This document shows positions 37,809 through 47,273 of a stretch of 64,000 nucleotides of DNA, in pieces. The translations under genes were made by a program, and so were the position numbers. This stretch comes from CAVRQM01 sp965246915. Lineage in GTDB: Bacteria; Pseudomonadota; Alphaproteobacteria; Acetobacterales; Acetobacteraceae. Under the pieces are notes generated by a model. The model worked only from the letters and a program-made list of their open reading frames with translations. It was not told the DNA's origin and did no database searches. The stretch is taken from positions 1 to 64,000 of the forward strand of contig CBDFGB010000001.1 in the NCBI GenBank assembly GCA_965246915.1, given 5' to 3'. Within the stretch, counting starts at the first letter, position 1. Each line of letters opens with the position of its first letter.

Positions 37809-39311
37809 ATGCTGGAGATCGCCTTCGCCCCCAATGTCCTGCCGACGAGCGGCGCGCTGGTGCTGTTCGCGACCGAAGGCGAACCGCCCGCACTGCTGGC
37901 CGAGGCCGATGCGGCCACCGACGGCGCGGTGACACGGGCGATCGCCACGGCGGAGTGGAAGGGCAAGGCGGGTCAGACCACAACCATCCTTGCGCCGAGC
38001 GGCGGCCTGTCGCGGATCGTCCTGGTGGGGCTGGGCAAGGGCCAACTCGCGTCCCACGCGGCGGAGGAAGCGGGCGGCCACGCGGTCGCGGCCCTGGCGC
38101 GCGAGGAGGCCGCCACGCTGGCCACCGGCGCACTGCCGCCGGACACCGCGGCGCACGTGGCCATGGGCGCGGTCCTGCGCGCCTATCGGTTCGACCGCTA
38201 CCGCACGCAGGAGAAGCCGGAGGACAAGCAGAAACTCGCCCGACTGACGCTGTTGTCGTCGGACGCCAAGGCGGCGGCTGCCGCCTGGACGCCGCTCAAG
38301 GCGGTGGCGGAGGGCGTCTTCCTGACCCGCGACCTGGTCAGCGAACCCCCCAACGTGCTGACCCCGGCGGTCTTCGCCGAGCGTTGTCTGGCGCTGCGAG
38401 AGCTCGGCGTCGAGGTCGAGGTGTTCGGGCCGGACGAACTGGCGGCGGAGAAATTCGGGGCACTGCTCGCCGTGGCCCAAGGCAGCGTCAACGAGGCACG
38501 GATGGTGGTGATGCGCTGGAACGGCGCCGCCAAGCCGAAGCCGGCGAAAGGCCGCAAGACGGCGGCGGAGGCGACGGGTGCCGCGCCGCTCGCCTTCATC
38601 GGCAAAGGCGTCACGTTCGACAGCGGCGGGATCAGCATCAAGCCGGCGGCCGGGATGGAGGACATGAAGTGGGACATGGCCGGTGCCGGCGCGGTCGTCG
38701 GTGCCATGGCCGCCATCGCCGGACGGCGCGCCCGGGTGGACGTGGTCGGCCTGATCGGCTTGGTGGAGAACATGCCGTCCGGCACGGCGCAGCGGCCTGG
38801 CGACGTGGTGACCACGGCGTCCGGCATGACGGTCGAGATCATCAACACCGACGCCGAGGGGCGCATGGTGCTCGCCGACGTCGTCCACTACGCCCAGAAG
38901 CGCTTCTCGCCTAAGGTGATGGTCGATCTGGCTACGTTGACCGGGGCGATGGTGGTCAGCCTGGGGCATGAGATGGCCGGGATGTTCGCGACCGACGACA
39001 CGCTGGCTGACGCGTTGCTGGCGGCCGGGACGGAGACCGGCGAAAAATTGTGGCGCATGCCGATGGGCGAGGCGTACGACAAGCAGCTGAAAAGCGACAT
39101 CGCCGACATGAAGCACGTCACCGGACGGCCGGGCAGCGCGATCACCGCGGCGCATTTCATCGCCCGGTTCACCAACGGCAAGCCGTGGGCGCATCTGGAC
39201 GTGGCCGGCGTCGTCTGGAGCACCAAGGACGCGCCGTTCGTGCCCAAAGGGGCGACCGCGTTCGGCACGCGACTGCTGGACCGGCTTGCCGCCGCGCATG
39301 AGACCGTCTGA
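37809..39311 (+). CDS. pepA: Leucyl aminopeptidase PepA (M17)
   Basis: A 500-residue cytosolic aminopeptidase. The active-site block has FIGKGVTFDSGGISIKPA (Lys and metal ligands), NTDAEGR at about residue 346, and DLATLTGAMVVSLG. Residues ~1-165 form the N-terminal domain of the M17 family. ATG at 37809 is chosen because the homology starts at MLEIAFAP. HolC follows 8 bp downstream, a frequent pairing. Confidence 0.94.
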   Translation: MLEIAFAPNVLPTSGALVLFATEGEPPALLAEADAATDGAVTRAIATAEWKGKAGQTTTILAPSGGLSRIVLVGLGKGQLASHAAEEAGGHAVAALAREEAATLATGALPPDTAAHVAMGAVLRAYRFDRYRTQEKPEDKQKLARLTLLSSDAKAAAAAWTPLKAVAEGVFLTRDLVSEPPNVLTPAVFAERCLALRELGVEVEVFGPDELAAEKFGALLAVAQGSVNEARMVVMRWNGAAKPKPAKGRKTAAEATGAAPLAFIGKGVTFDSGGISIKPAAGMEDMKWDMAGAGAVVGAMAAIAGRRARVDVVGLIGLVENMPSGTAQRPGDVVTTASGMTVEIINTDAEGRMVLADVVHYAQKRFSPKVMVDLATLTGAMVVSLGHEMAGMFATDDTLADALLAAGTETGEKLWRMPMGEAYDKQLKSDIADMKHVTGRPGSAITAAHFIARFTNGKPWAHLDVAGVVWSTKDAPFVPKGATAFGTRLLDRLAAAHETV

Positions 39312-39319
39312 GCCCACGC

Positions 39320-39799
39320 TTGCCGACCGATATCGCCTTCTACCACCTGACCCGCACCGGCGCGGACCGGGCACTGCCGGCGCTGCTTGGCCGCACCTTA
39401 GACGCTGGCGAGCGGGCGGCGGTGATGTGCGCCGATCCGGTCCGGCTGGCCGCATTGGACGCGGCGTTGTGGACGTGCGCGCAACCGGACTGGCTGCCGC
39501 ACGGCACGGCGGCGGAGGGCGACGCCGATCTGCAGCCGATCTGGCTGGCGCTCGATGACGCGGCACCGAACGGCGCGAAATTCCTCTTCCTGCTGGACGG
39601 CGCGAAAAGCGAGCGCCTGGACGCTTTCTCGCGTGTGTTCGACCTGTTCGACGGCCGTGACGCCGCCGAGGTGGCCGCCGCCAGGCAGCGGTGGAAAGAC
39701 GCGAAGGCCGCCGGTCATTCGCTCACCTACTGGCAACAGGGCGAACGCGGCTGGCAGCGCGGCGGAGAGGTTGCTAGGACCGGGGGCGGATCGACCTAG
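39320..39799 (+). CDS. holC: DNA polymerase III chi subunit HolC
   Basis: A 159-residue HolC protein linking the clamp loader to SSB. Typical pieces are IAFYHLTRTGADRALPALLG and LFLLDGAKSERLDAFSRVFD. TTG start at 39320, 8 bp after pepA, with which it is probably co-transcribed. Confidence 0.9.
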   Translation: MPTDIAFYHLTRTGADRALPALLGRTLDAGERAAVMCADPVRLAALDAALWTCAQPDWLPHGTAAEGDADLQPIWLALDDAAPNGAKFLFLLDGAKSERLDAFSRVFDLFDGRDAAEVAAARQRWKDAKAAGHSLTYWQQGERGWQRGGEVARTGGGST

Positions 39800-39809
39800 A
39801 GGTGACAAG

Positions 39810-40358
39810 GTGCATTCTGTGACACGCGCTCGTCTTGCGGCAATCGGTCTTGCCGTGCTCCTGGCGCCGGGCGTCGGATATACCGCCCAACCGGTGCAGA
39901 AGGGCGACAAGAGTTGCGTGGGCATGCTGTCCGGCAACGAGATCAGCCCGCTGCCGAAACCGGCGGTCATCCGCGTGCACATCACGGACGCCTCCTCGGC
40001 CAACGTCTCCTTGGGCGAGCGGTTCAAGACCGGCCTTGCCGCAGGGGGCGCGACGCTGTCCGACACCGGCACCGTCACCATGGAACTGGCGACGTCAATC
40101 ACTGGCGCGTCGGAAGGCACCAGCGGCACCGGTGCGGTCAGCCCGGAATTCGGCCGGGTCGGGCGGCTGCAGATGGGCGCCGAGAAGCCGGTGCTGACCA
40201 TGAGCATCAGCCTGATGGACACGAGTCTCGCGCAGATCGACTGGGTCGGCTACGTCAACTGCAAAATCCAGGTGGGTGACCTGGGGCAGGTCGCGCAGGA
40301 CCTCGGCTACGCGATCGGCCGCAGCATCGGCCAGACGTTTCCACCGCGACCGCTGTAG
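39810..40358 (+). CDS. Exported hypothetical protein
   Basis: A 182-residue protein with a hydrophobic N-terminus (ARLAAIGLAVLLAPGVGYTA) consistent with a signal peptide, one Cys in KSCVGML, another in VNCKIQV, and a Ser/Thr/Gly-rich beta-strand-like body. No family recognised. Start is GTG at 39810 or 39819; both have a purine-rich RBS. It follows holC by 10 bp and is convergent with opgH. Confidence 0.6.
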   Translation: MHSVTRARLAAIGLAVLLAPGVGYTAQPVQKGDKSCVGMLSGNEISPLPKPAVIRVHITDASSANVSLGERFKTGLAAGGATLSDTGTVTMELATSITGASEGTSGTGAVSPEFGRVGRLQMGAEKPVLTMSISLMDTSLAQIDWVGYVNCKIQVGDLGQVAQDLGYAIGRSIGQTFPPRPL

Positions 40359-40368
40359 TCGGCCCGCC

Positions 40369-42024
40369 TCACGTTCGCGCGCGGGAGGCTTCTTCGGGCG
40401 TGGCGGCGATCCCGAGCCGCGCCAGTGTCCGAGAGAACCCGGAATGAGCCGATAGGACGGCCAGGGGCATGGCCGCGAGCAGGCCCCCGGCGAACGGTAC
40501 CGCCACCGCTGCCGCGAAACCCGACACATGCGCCAGTACGGCGAACGCCAACGCCCCCAGCCAGGTCGGCAGCCACAGGATCCTGCCCGCCTCGCCCCAC
40601 GACACCGCCCGTGCCACGCGGTTCTGCGGCAGCCACGCGGCGGTGCGGCCCAGGAGTACCCGGCCGAGAGCCGTTGCCTTGAGGACCGTCATCGGCGCGT
40701 CCAGCAGCAGGGTGAACACGATCTCCGCCGCCGCCCCGGTAGCAAACCGCACCCCCCCGCCGTAGCGGGTCCGGGCGGCGCGCGACAGCAGGACTTGCAC
40801 GTATCCGAGCAGTTTAGGGCCATACAACACAATGCTCCACGCCGCGGCCAACATCACCAATTGCCCGCGCGGCAACGCATCGCTGCCGCCGGTTGCCGCG
40901 TTGACGACCGCGAGCGCGAACATCGCCAGATAGAGCGGCGCGCCGGCGAACAGCAGAATCGCCTGCGCCAGTTGCCAGCGCCCCATCGGCCGCAACCCGG
41001 ACATACCGAGAAGGGCCGCGTATTGCAGGTTGCCGGCGAGCCAGCGCGCATCTCGCGCCACGAATTCGACGAGCGCGGGGGGATTGCGCTCGAACGAGCC
41101 GTCCTCGCCGGCCCAGACGGCCACGCCCCAGCCGGCCGCGCGCAGCCGCGCCGCCTCGACCTGGTCGTGGCTCAGGATGTGCCGGCCGCCAGCCAACAGC
41201 GGCAGGCGGGCATGGTCGCGGAACGCGGCCGTGCGCAGGATCGCGTTGTGACCCCAGTACGGACCCTCGTCGCCCTGCCACACCGCCTGCCCGGTTGCCC
41301 AGACCCGCATCCCCGCCCGCATCCCGAATTGGAACAGCCGCGCGAACGCCGTCTCGGCCGGCACGCCCACCGTCAGGTGCTGCACGATCCCCATTCGGGG
41401 CGATGCCTGCATGATGCCGACGAGGCGCTCGACGGCGGCTGCCGTCATCTGACTGTCGGCGTCGAGCACCACGGCGAACGGAAATCGCTCGGCGTGACGG
41501 TCGAGAAAATCCATGAGGTTGCCGGCCTTGAAGCCTGCGTTGTCCGCGCGGCGACGATAGCGGATTCGCGACTTGTCTGGCTCCGCGGCGGCGAACGCGG
41601 CCACCGCCTCGGCCTCGCCAAGATCGCTCACGCTGTCCGAGAGGATGAACAGGGCGAACCACTCGCTCAGGCCCGCAGCATCGAGGCCGTCCAGCACTTT
41701 TCGCAGCGGCGGCAGCACGAGCGCCATGTCCTCGTGCCGCACCGTGACCGCCAGAGCGGTCCGGGTGCGGACGGGCAGGTCGATATCGCCGGCGACCGGC
41801 AACACCGCGCGCGCGGGATCGCGACAGGCCATCAGCACGGCGAAACCCAGCACGGCGTTGCCGGCGCAGATGCCAAGCCACGGAGCCACACCCGCAAAAC
41901 ACGCCATGATCGCGATTTTCAGAGGGGTCCAGCCGCCAATCGCGAGAATATCGACCAGCATCGCGGCAAGGCCTCCGGCGACGGACAGAGCGATCGCGGC
42001 GAACAGCAGGCGGCGGCCCAACAT
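40369..42024 (-). CDS. mdoH: Glucans biosynthesis glucosyltransferase MdoH/OpgH
   Basis: A 551-residue inner-membrane GT2 glucosyltransferase for periplasmic glucans. N-terminal membrane helices, then DNAGFKAGNLMDF, VVLDADSQM, LSHDQVEAARL and FVARDARWLAGNLQY (a variant of the family's Q/RxxRW motif), and C-terminal helices. It is shorter than the usual E. coli-type OpgH (~850 residues) at the N-terminus. No opgG is adjacent. ATG at 42024; divergent from the glycosyltransferase (45 bp). Confidence 0.85.
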   Translation of the reverse strand: MLGRRLLFAAIALSVAGGLAAMLVDILAIGGWTPLKIAIMACFAGVAPWLGICAGNAVLGFAVLMACRDPARAVLPVAGDIDLPVRTRTALAVTVRHEDMALVLPPLRKVLDGLDAAGLSEWFALFILSDSVSDLGEAEAVAAFAAAEPDKSRIRYRRRADNAGFKAGNLMDFLDRHAERFPFAVVLDADSQMTAAAVERLVGIMQASPRMGIVQHLTVGVPAETAFARLFQFGMRAGMRVWATGQAVWQGDEGPYWGHNAILRTAAFRDHARLPLLAGGRHILSHDQVEAARLRAAGWGVAVWAGEDGSFERNPPALVEFVARDARWLAGNLQYAALLGMSGLRPMGRWQLAQAILLFAGAPLYLAMFALAVVNAATGGSDALPRGQLVMLAAAWSIVLYGPKLLGYVQVLLSRAARTRYGGGVRFATGAAAEIVFTLLLDAPMTVLKATALGRVLLGRTAAWLPQNRVARAVSWGEAGRILWLPTWLGALAFAVLAHVSGFAAAVAVPFAGGLLAAMPLAVLSAHSGFSRTLARLGIAATPEEASRART

Positions 42025-42069
42025 GGCCGGCTTATGGCCCCACGCATCGGCCGGCGATAGACTCCAAGA

Positions 42070-43167
42070 GTGTCCGAAATCGCCATCGTTCTGCCGCCGC
42101 GCGAGGCGTTCTCCGCCGAGGCGGCGGGCGCGGTCGCCATGGTGGCCCGGTCGCACGCGCTGCACGGACGTCGTTCGGCAATCGTGCTCGGCCGCGCGGT
42201 CGTCCGCCCGTTCGAGGACGTGGCGTTTCGCCCCGTGCGCCTCCGCCCATGGCCGGGGCCGGAGGCCTTGCGCTACGCCGCCGGGGTTGCCGCCGAACTG
42301 CGGGACACGCGGCCTGAGCTGATCGAGGTGCACAACCGGCCCGATGTGGCGCTGTTTCTCGCGCGACGGTTTCCTACGGTAACCCTGTTCCTGCACAACG
42401 ATCCAACCGGCATGCGGGCCGCGCGGTCCGTGCCGTTGCGGGAGCGGGTCGCGCACGTTTTCGCCGTCTCGCACTGGGTCGCGGGGCGGTTTGGCGGGGG
42501 TCCGGGCCTTTCCGTGCTGCCCAACGGGGTCAACCTCATTGGCGCGACGACGATGGCAGATACGCCCGCTTCCAGCGCCGACGGACGGGCGCACGAAATC
42601 CTGTTCGCCGGACGGGTGGTCGCCGACAAGGGGGCGGATCTGTTCGTCGACGCCTGCGCCCTCGCGCTGCCGAAGCTGCTCGGATGGACAGCGACCATGA
42701 TCGGCGCGGACCGGTTCGGCCCCAACAGCCCGGACACCGCGTTCCTCCGCGCCCTCCGCCCCCGCGCCGCCGCCCGCGGCGTGGCGATGGCCGGGTTCAG
42801 GCCGCACGCCGAGGTGCTGTCGGCCATGGCGTCGGCGGCGATCGTCGTCGTCCCGGGCCGCTGGCCGGAGCCGTTCGGGCTCGTTGCGCTCGAAGCCCTC
42901 GCCAGCGGGGCCGCGCTGATCTTCACCCCACGGGGCGGCTTGCCCGACATCGTCGGCGACGCCGGCGTTCGCGTCCCTCCGGACGCCGCCGCCATCGCCG
43001 CGGCGATCCTCGCCCTGGCCCGCGATCCCGAGCGCCGGGCCGCCCTGGGGGTCGCTGGTCTCGCGCGCGCCAGAACATTCGAGATCGGCGCGGTGGCGCG
43101 GCAACTCGACGCGGAGCGGGACCGCATCCTGGCCACGTGGCCGCCGCACCGCCCGCCGCCTATATGA
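42070..43167 (+). CDS. Glycosyltransferase (GT4-like)
   Basis: A 365-residue GT-B enzyme. GRVVADKGADLFVDA, VLPNGVNL and the C-terminal E-x7-E (PEPFGLVALEALASG) mark it as family 1/4-type retaining glycosyltransferase. Start GTG at 42070. Divergent from opgH; probably envelope polysaccharide or LPS related. The acceptor is unknown. Confidence 0.87.
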   Translation: MSEIAIVLPPREAFSAEAAGAVAMVARSHALHGRRSAIVLGRAVVRPFEDVAFRPVRLRPWPGPEALRYAAGVAAELRDTRPELIEVHNRPDVALFLARRFPTVTLFLHNDPTGMRAARSVPLRERVAHVFAVSHWVAGRFGGGPGLSVLPNGVNLIGATTMADTPASSADGRAHEILFAGRVVADKGADLFVDACALALPKLLGWTATMIGADRFGPNSPDTAFLRALRPRAAARGVAMAGFRPHAEVLSAMASAAIVVVPGRWPEPFGLVALEALASGAALIFTPRGGLPDIVGDAGVRVPPDAAAIAAAILALARDPERRAALGVAGLARARTFEIGAVARQLDAERDRILATWPPHRPPPI

Positions 43168-43195
43168 GCGTCAAGAGATATTCTGGAGGACGGCG

Positions 43196-44173
43196 ATGGC
43201 CGACGTGACAACCGAGGCGCTGGTGCCGGTGACCGTGCTCACCGGCTATCTGGGTGCCGGCAAGACGACCCTGCTCAACCGCATCCTGACCGAGCAGCAC
43301 GGCCGCAAATACGCGGTCGTCATCAACGAGTTCGGCGAACTCGGCGTGGACGGCGACTTGGTCGTCGACACCGATGAGGAAGTCTTCGAGATGAACAATG
43401 GCTGCGTCTGCTGCACGGTGCGAGGCGACCTGATCCGCATCGTCGGCGGCCTTATGAAGCGCCGCGACCGCTTCGACGGCATCATCATCGAGACGACCGG
43501 CCTGGCCAACCCCGCCCCGGTCGCGCAGACCTTCTTCGTCGACGAGGATGTCCGCGCGAAAACCCGGCTCGATGCGATCGTCACCGTGGTCGATGCGAAA
43601 CACGTCTTGGCCCGCCTCGCCGACAGTCCCGAGGCTATCGACCAGATCGCCTTCGCCGACGTGATCGTCCTGAACAAGACCGACCTCGTGACGCCCGAGG
43701 CGTTGGACGCGGTCGAGGCCCGGCTGCGCCAGATCAATCGCTTCGCCACGATCCACCGTACGAGCCGCGGCGACATGAACGTGACTGAACTGCTGGATCA
43801 AGGCGCCTTCAGCCTCGATCGCGTGCTGGCCCGCGTGCCTGACTTCCTGACGGACGACGAGCACAGCCACGACGACGACGTGGCGTCGATGAGCTTCGAG
43901 ATCGACGGTCCGGTCGACCCGCAGAAATTCAACGCCTGGATCGGCGCGTTGCTGGCCGAACGCGGCGGTGATCTGCTCCGCACCAAGGGCGTGCTCGCGT
44001 ATCCGAACGAGAAGCGTCGCTTCGCCTTCCAGGCGGTCCACATGATCGCCGACGGCGACTTCATCGGCGCGTGGAAGGACGGCGAGACGCTGACCAGCCG
44101 CCTCGTGTTCATCGGCCGCAACCTCAACCGTCCGCAACTTCGTCGCGGCTTCGAATCGTGTCGCCCGAAGTGA
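43196..44173 (+). CDS. CobW/COG0523 family GTPase (metallochaperone)
   Basis: A 325-residue G3E GTPase. Walker A GYLGAGKTT is at about residues 17-25, the metal-binding CxCC motif is NGCVCCTVRGD, and the G4 motif NKTD lies near residue 158; a C-terminal CobW domain follows. Family members insert Zn, Co or other metals. The next gene encodes a WD40 protein with a 4-bp stop-start overlap, a recurring neighbour. Confidence 0.9.
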   Translation: MADVTTEALVPVTVLTGYLGAGKTTLLNRILTEQHGRKYAVVINEFGELGVDGDLVVDTDEEVFEMNNGCVCCTVRGDLIRIVGGLMKRRDRFDGIIIETTGLANPAPVAQTFFVDEDVRAKTRLDAIVTVVDAKHVLARLADSPEAIDQIAFADVIVLNKTDLVTPEALDAVEARLRQINRFATIHRTSRGDMNVTELLDQGAFSLDRVLARVPDFLTDDEHSHDDDVASMSFEIDGPVDPQKFNAWIGALLAERGGDLLRTKGVLAYPNEKRRFAFQAVHMIADGDFIGAWKDGETLTSRLVFIGRNLNRPQLRRGFESCRPK

Positions 44174-45201
44174 GCGACGCGCGACCGGCCTTTGACCGGG
44201 TGCTGAACGAGCGAGGTGAGGTCCGCGACCTCGGCGCGTTCGTGGTGGGCTGCGGCTTCGCGCGCGGTGGAGCGGTGGCCGGCTTCGCCCTCGGCGACGG
44301 CTCCTTGCGCATCGGGCCCGATTGGCGCGAGGTCACGGTGCATCAGGGAGGCGTGCTGGCATTCGCGCCGGACGTCGCGGGCGGATTCCTGTCCGGCGGC
44401 GACGACGGGCTGTTCGCGCGTGTGGCGCTCGACACGACGGTGACGCCGCTCGCCCAGCACGGCATGAAGTGGGTCGAGCAGATCGCGACCTTCGCCGACG
44501 ACCGCTCGCCGGTGCTCGCCTACGCGGTCGGCAAGCAGGTCCATTTGCTCGACGGGTCGGGTGCGAAGCTGAAGGTGCTGACCCATCCGTCGACCGTGAC
44601 GGGGATCGCCTTCGACGCGAAGGGCAAGCGCGTCGCGGCAAGCCACTACGGCGGCGCGAGCCTTTGGTTCGTGGCCAGCAAGACCGACAACCCGCGCGTC
44701 CTGGAGTGGAAGGGCAGCCATATCGGTATCGCCATCAGCCCGGACGGCGACTCGGTGGTGACGGCCATGCAGGAGAATGCGTTGCATGGCTGGCGGTTGT
44801 CGGACGGGCAGCACATGCGCATGTCCGGATATCCGTCGAAGAGCCGCGCGACGTCGTTCACACGCAACGGCAAATGGCTCGCCAGCTCTGGTGCGGAGGC
44901 GATCGTGCTGTGGCCGTTCTTCGGCGGCGGCCCGATGGGCAAGCAGCCCACGGAATTGGCCGGCGGCGAGGAGGCCGTGCTGTGCACCGCCGTCGCCTGC
45001 AACCCGCAGAACGACGCGGTGGCGGCAGGGTTTTCGGACGGTGCGGTGGTCGTGGCCGACGTGACGTCGCAGCGCGTGCTGCCGGTCGCGGGGCCTGGGC
45101 GCGGGAGCGTATCGGCGCTCGCCTGGAGTTCTTCGGGCGCGCATCTGGCCTTCGGGACCGAGCGCGGCTTCGCCGCCGTGATCGACTTCACGGCCCGCTG
45201 A
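44170..45201 (+). CDS. WD40-repeat protein linked to CobW
   Basis: A 343-residue beta-propeller protein without a clear signal peptide, containing WD-like repeats (VTGIAFDAKGKRVAAS, SHIGIAISPDGDSVVTA, VSALAWSSSGAHLAFG). GTG at 44170 overlaps the CobW stop (GTGA); GTG at 44158 is possible. Its role with the GTPase is unknown. Confidence 0.8.
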   Translation: MSDARPAFDRVLNERGEVRDLGAFVVGCGFARGGAVAGFALGDGSLRIGPDWREVTVHQGGVLAFAPDVAGGFLSGGDDGLFARVALDTTVTPLAQHGMKWVEQIATFADDRSPVLAYAVGKQVHLLDGSGAKLKVLTHPSTVTGIAFDAKGKRVAASHYGGASLWFVASKTDNPRVLEWKGSHIGIAISPDGDSVVTAMQENALHGWRLSDGQHMRMSGYPSKSRATSFTRNGKWLASSGAEAIVLWPFFGGGPMGKQPTELAGGEEAVLCTAVACNPQNDAVAAGFSDGAVVVADVTSQRVLPVAGPGRGSVSALAWSSSGAHLAFGTERGFAAVIDFTAR

Positions 45202-45202
45202 G

Positions 45203-45949
45203 ATGAGCGGCACGCTGACCGCGATCGGTTTCGACGCCGACGACACGCTCTGGCAGAATGAGCATTTCTTCAAGCTGACGGAGGCGCGTTTCGGAGAGTT
45301 GCTGACGCCATACGCGGCACCTGGCGATGTCGCCACACGACTGCTGGAGGCGGAGCGACGAAACCTTTCGATATACGGCTTCGGCATCAAGGGGTTCACG
45401 CTTTCGATGATCGAAACCGCGATCGAAGTGACAGATGCGCGTGTGCCGGCTTCGGTCATCCAGCAAATCCTCACGGCCGGTCGCGAGATGCTGGCGCATC
45501 CGGTGGAGACGTTGCCACATGCGCGCGAAGTCCTGGCGCAGCTCGCCGGTCGCTACCGACTGCTCCTCATCACCAAGGGCGATCTGTTCGACCAGGAGCG
45601 CAAGCTCGCGGCTTCGGGGCTCGGCGAATTGTTCGACGCAGTGGAGATCGTCAGCGACAAGACCGCCGCCACCTATGACCGCATCTTTCGCCGCCATGCG
45701 GATGGGCCGGCCACGGCGATGATGGTGGGCAACTCCGTGAAGTCCGATGTCGCGCCGGCGATCGAAGCGGGCGCATGGGGTGTTCACGTGCCGCACGCGC
45801 TGATGTGGGATCTCGAGCACGCCGAAGCGCCGGTCGATCACGCTCGCTATCGGCGGCTTGATCACCTGGGCGAGCTGGCGGCGCTGGTGGAGGACATCCG
45901 ATGCTCGGCGGACACTTTCCATGCGTCCGATCGCGCGCCGACATTCTGA
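45203..45949 (+). CDS. HAD family hydrolase
   Basis: A 248-residue haloacid-dehalogenase-fold phosphatase. Motif I is FDADDTLW (Asp11, Asp13), motif II LLITKGD, motif III Lys in VSDKTAATYDRI and motif IV VGNSVKSDVAPAIEAG. One base separates it from the WD40 gene stop. Substrate unknown. Confidence 0.88.
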   Translation: MSGTLTAIGFDADDTLWQNEHFFKLTEARFGELLTPYAAPGDVATRLLEAERRNLSIYGFGIKGFTLSMIETAIEVTDARVPASVIQQILTAGREMLAHPVETLPHAREVLAQLAGRYRLLLITKGDLFDQERKLAASGLGELFDAVEIVSDKTAATYDRIFRRHADGPATAMMVGNSVKSDVAPAIEAGAWGVHVPHALMWDLEHAEAPVDHARYRRLDHLGELAALVEDIRCSADTFHASDRAPTF

Positions 45950-45965
45950 CGATATTGGAGACGTC

Positions 45966-46363
45966 ATGACGGACCGTCGCTTCATCACCGCCGTGGAGGG
46001 GGTCCCCGCGTCCCCGAGCCCGATCAGCAACGCGGTCGTTGTGGGGACCACCTGCTGGATCAGCGGCCAGCTCTCGGTCGACGATGATGGCCGCTATCGT
46101 CCGGGCACGGCCCGCGAGGAAGCAGAGCGGGCCTTCGATCTGATCTTCCGTATTGCCGAAGAGGCGGGCTTCGATCGGGGCGACATCGTCTATGTCGACT
46201 TGGCGTTCCACAACCTCGACGATCTACCCGAAGTCAACCGCCTGTTTGGCGAGTTGTTCGCCGAGGGGCGGCGGCCGGCCCGAACGATCTATCAGGCGGC
46301 TCGCCTCCCGCTCGACGCCAAGGTGAAAGTCCAGGCTGTCGCAGCCAAGAGAGCGGGGGCTGA
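45966..46363 (+). CDS. RidA family protein with apparent lost stop
   Basis: A RidA (YjgF/YER057c/UK114) protein of about 130 residues: MTDRRFITAVEGVPASPSPI, then ISGQLSVDDDG and RRPARTIYQAARLPLDAKVK. RidA deaminates reactive enamines. In the literal frame the reading continues past 46363 to 46652, running 245 bp into the next gene, and ends in Arg-rich sequence. A single-base shift in the GGGGG run at 46355-46359 would place TGA at 46361-46363, the expected family length, so a missing base is likely. Confidence 0.7.
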
Positions 46364-46407
46364 TCGCGGGCCGTGGCGAGGCGCCCTCGTTGCTGGGAGA
46401 ACATCCG

Positions 46408-47232
46408 ATGACCAACTTGCTAGCGCAGCGCGGCATGCAGATGCCGAAACTCGGCCTCGGCACCTGGAAGCTGCGCGGCGACGAGGGACGAAAGGCCGTG
46501 GCGGACGCCATCGAACTCGGCTATCGTCATATCGACACCGCACGGATGTACGACAACGAGGCGGAGGTCGGCGACGCTCTACGCAACGTCGGCATTCCCC
46601 GGGAGCACATCCATGTCACCACGAAGGTCTGGCACACCGAACTCGCGCCTGATGCGCTGCGCCGCGCGGTGGAAACGTCGCTGCGATTGCTGCAGCTGCA
46701 GTATATCGATCTCTATCTGATCCACTGGCCCTCGCCCGGCATGGATCTCGCGGCCGCGCTCGGCGTGATGATGCGGCTGCGGGAACAAGGCCTTCTGCGC
46801 GCGATCGGCGTCGCGAATTTCAACGTGGCGCTGATGCGGCAGGCGGTGGAGGAGATCGGCGCGCCGATCGCCTGCAACCAGATCGAATATCACGTCGGTC
46901 TCGGGCAGCGCGCGGTGCTGGACTACGCGCGGGCGCACGACATCGCGATTGTCGCCTACAGCCCGCTTGGACGCGGCGAATTGGCGCAACATCCGGCGCT
47001 CGCGGCGATCGCCCGCAGGCACGGCGCCACCGCAAGCCAGGTCGCGCTCGCCTGGCTGCTCGCTCAGGACGGGGTGGGCGCGATCCCGAAGGCCGCGCGG
47101 CAAGGCAACCAGATAGCCAACCTCGACGCGATGGACCTGACGCTTGACGACGAGGACCGCGCCGCGATCGATGCGCTGCCGAAGAACGGGCGGCTGGTCG
47201 ATCCGGGCTGGGCGACCTGCGATCCCGCGTGA
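46408..47232 (+). CDS. Aldo/keto reductase
   Basis: A 274-residue AKR with the catalytic tetrad Asp43, Tyr48 (DTARMYDNE), Lys73 (VTTKVWH) and His107 (YLIHWP). TIM-barrel NADPH-dependent carbonyl reductase. ATG at 46408 has GGGAGAA 7 bases upstream. Close homologues are 2,5-diketo-D-gluconate reductase-like; substrate unknown. Confidence 0.9.
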   Translation: MTNLLAQRGMQMPKLGLGTWKLRGDEGRKAVADAIELGYRHIDTARMYDNEAEVGDALRNVGIPREHIHVTTKVWHTELAPDALRRAVETSLRLLQLQYIDLYLIHWPSPGMDLAAALGVMMRLREQGLLRAIGVANFNVALMRQAVEEIGAPIACNQIEYHVGLGQRAVLDYARAHDIAIVAYSPLGRGELAQHPALAAIARRHGATASQVALAWLLAQDGVGAIPKAARQGNQIANLDAMDLTLDDEDRAAIDALPKNGRLVDPGWATCDPA

Positions 47233-47273
47233 TGGAGCCGCATTCCCGGACTATGCTCCCGGTGGAGGTTCCG

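Noticed and set aside
40369..43149. 926-codon frame as a longer OpgH
   Set aside because: The first 375 codons are antisense to the glycosyltransferase gene; homology starts at the ATG at 42024.
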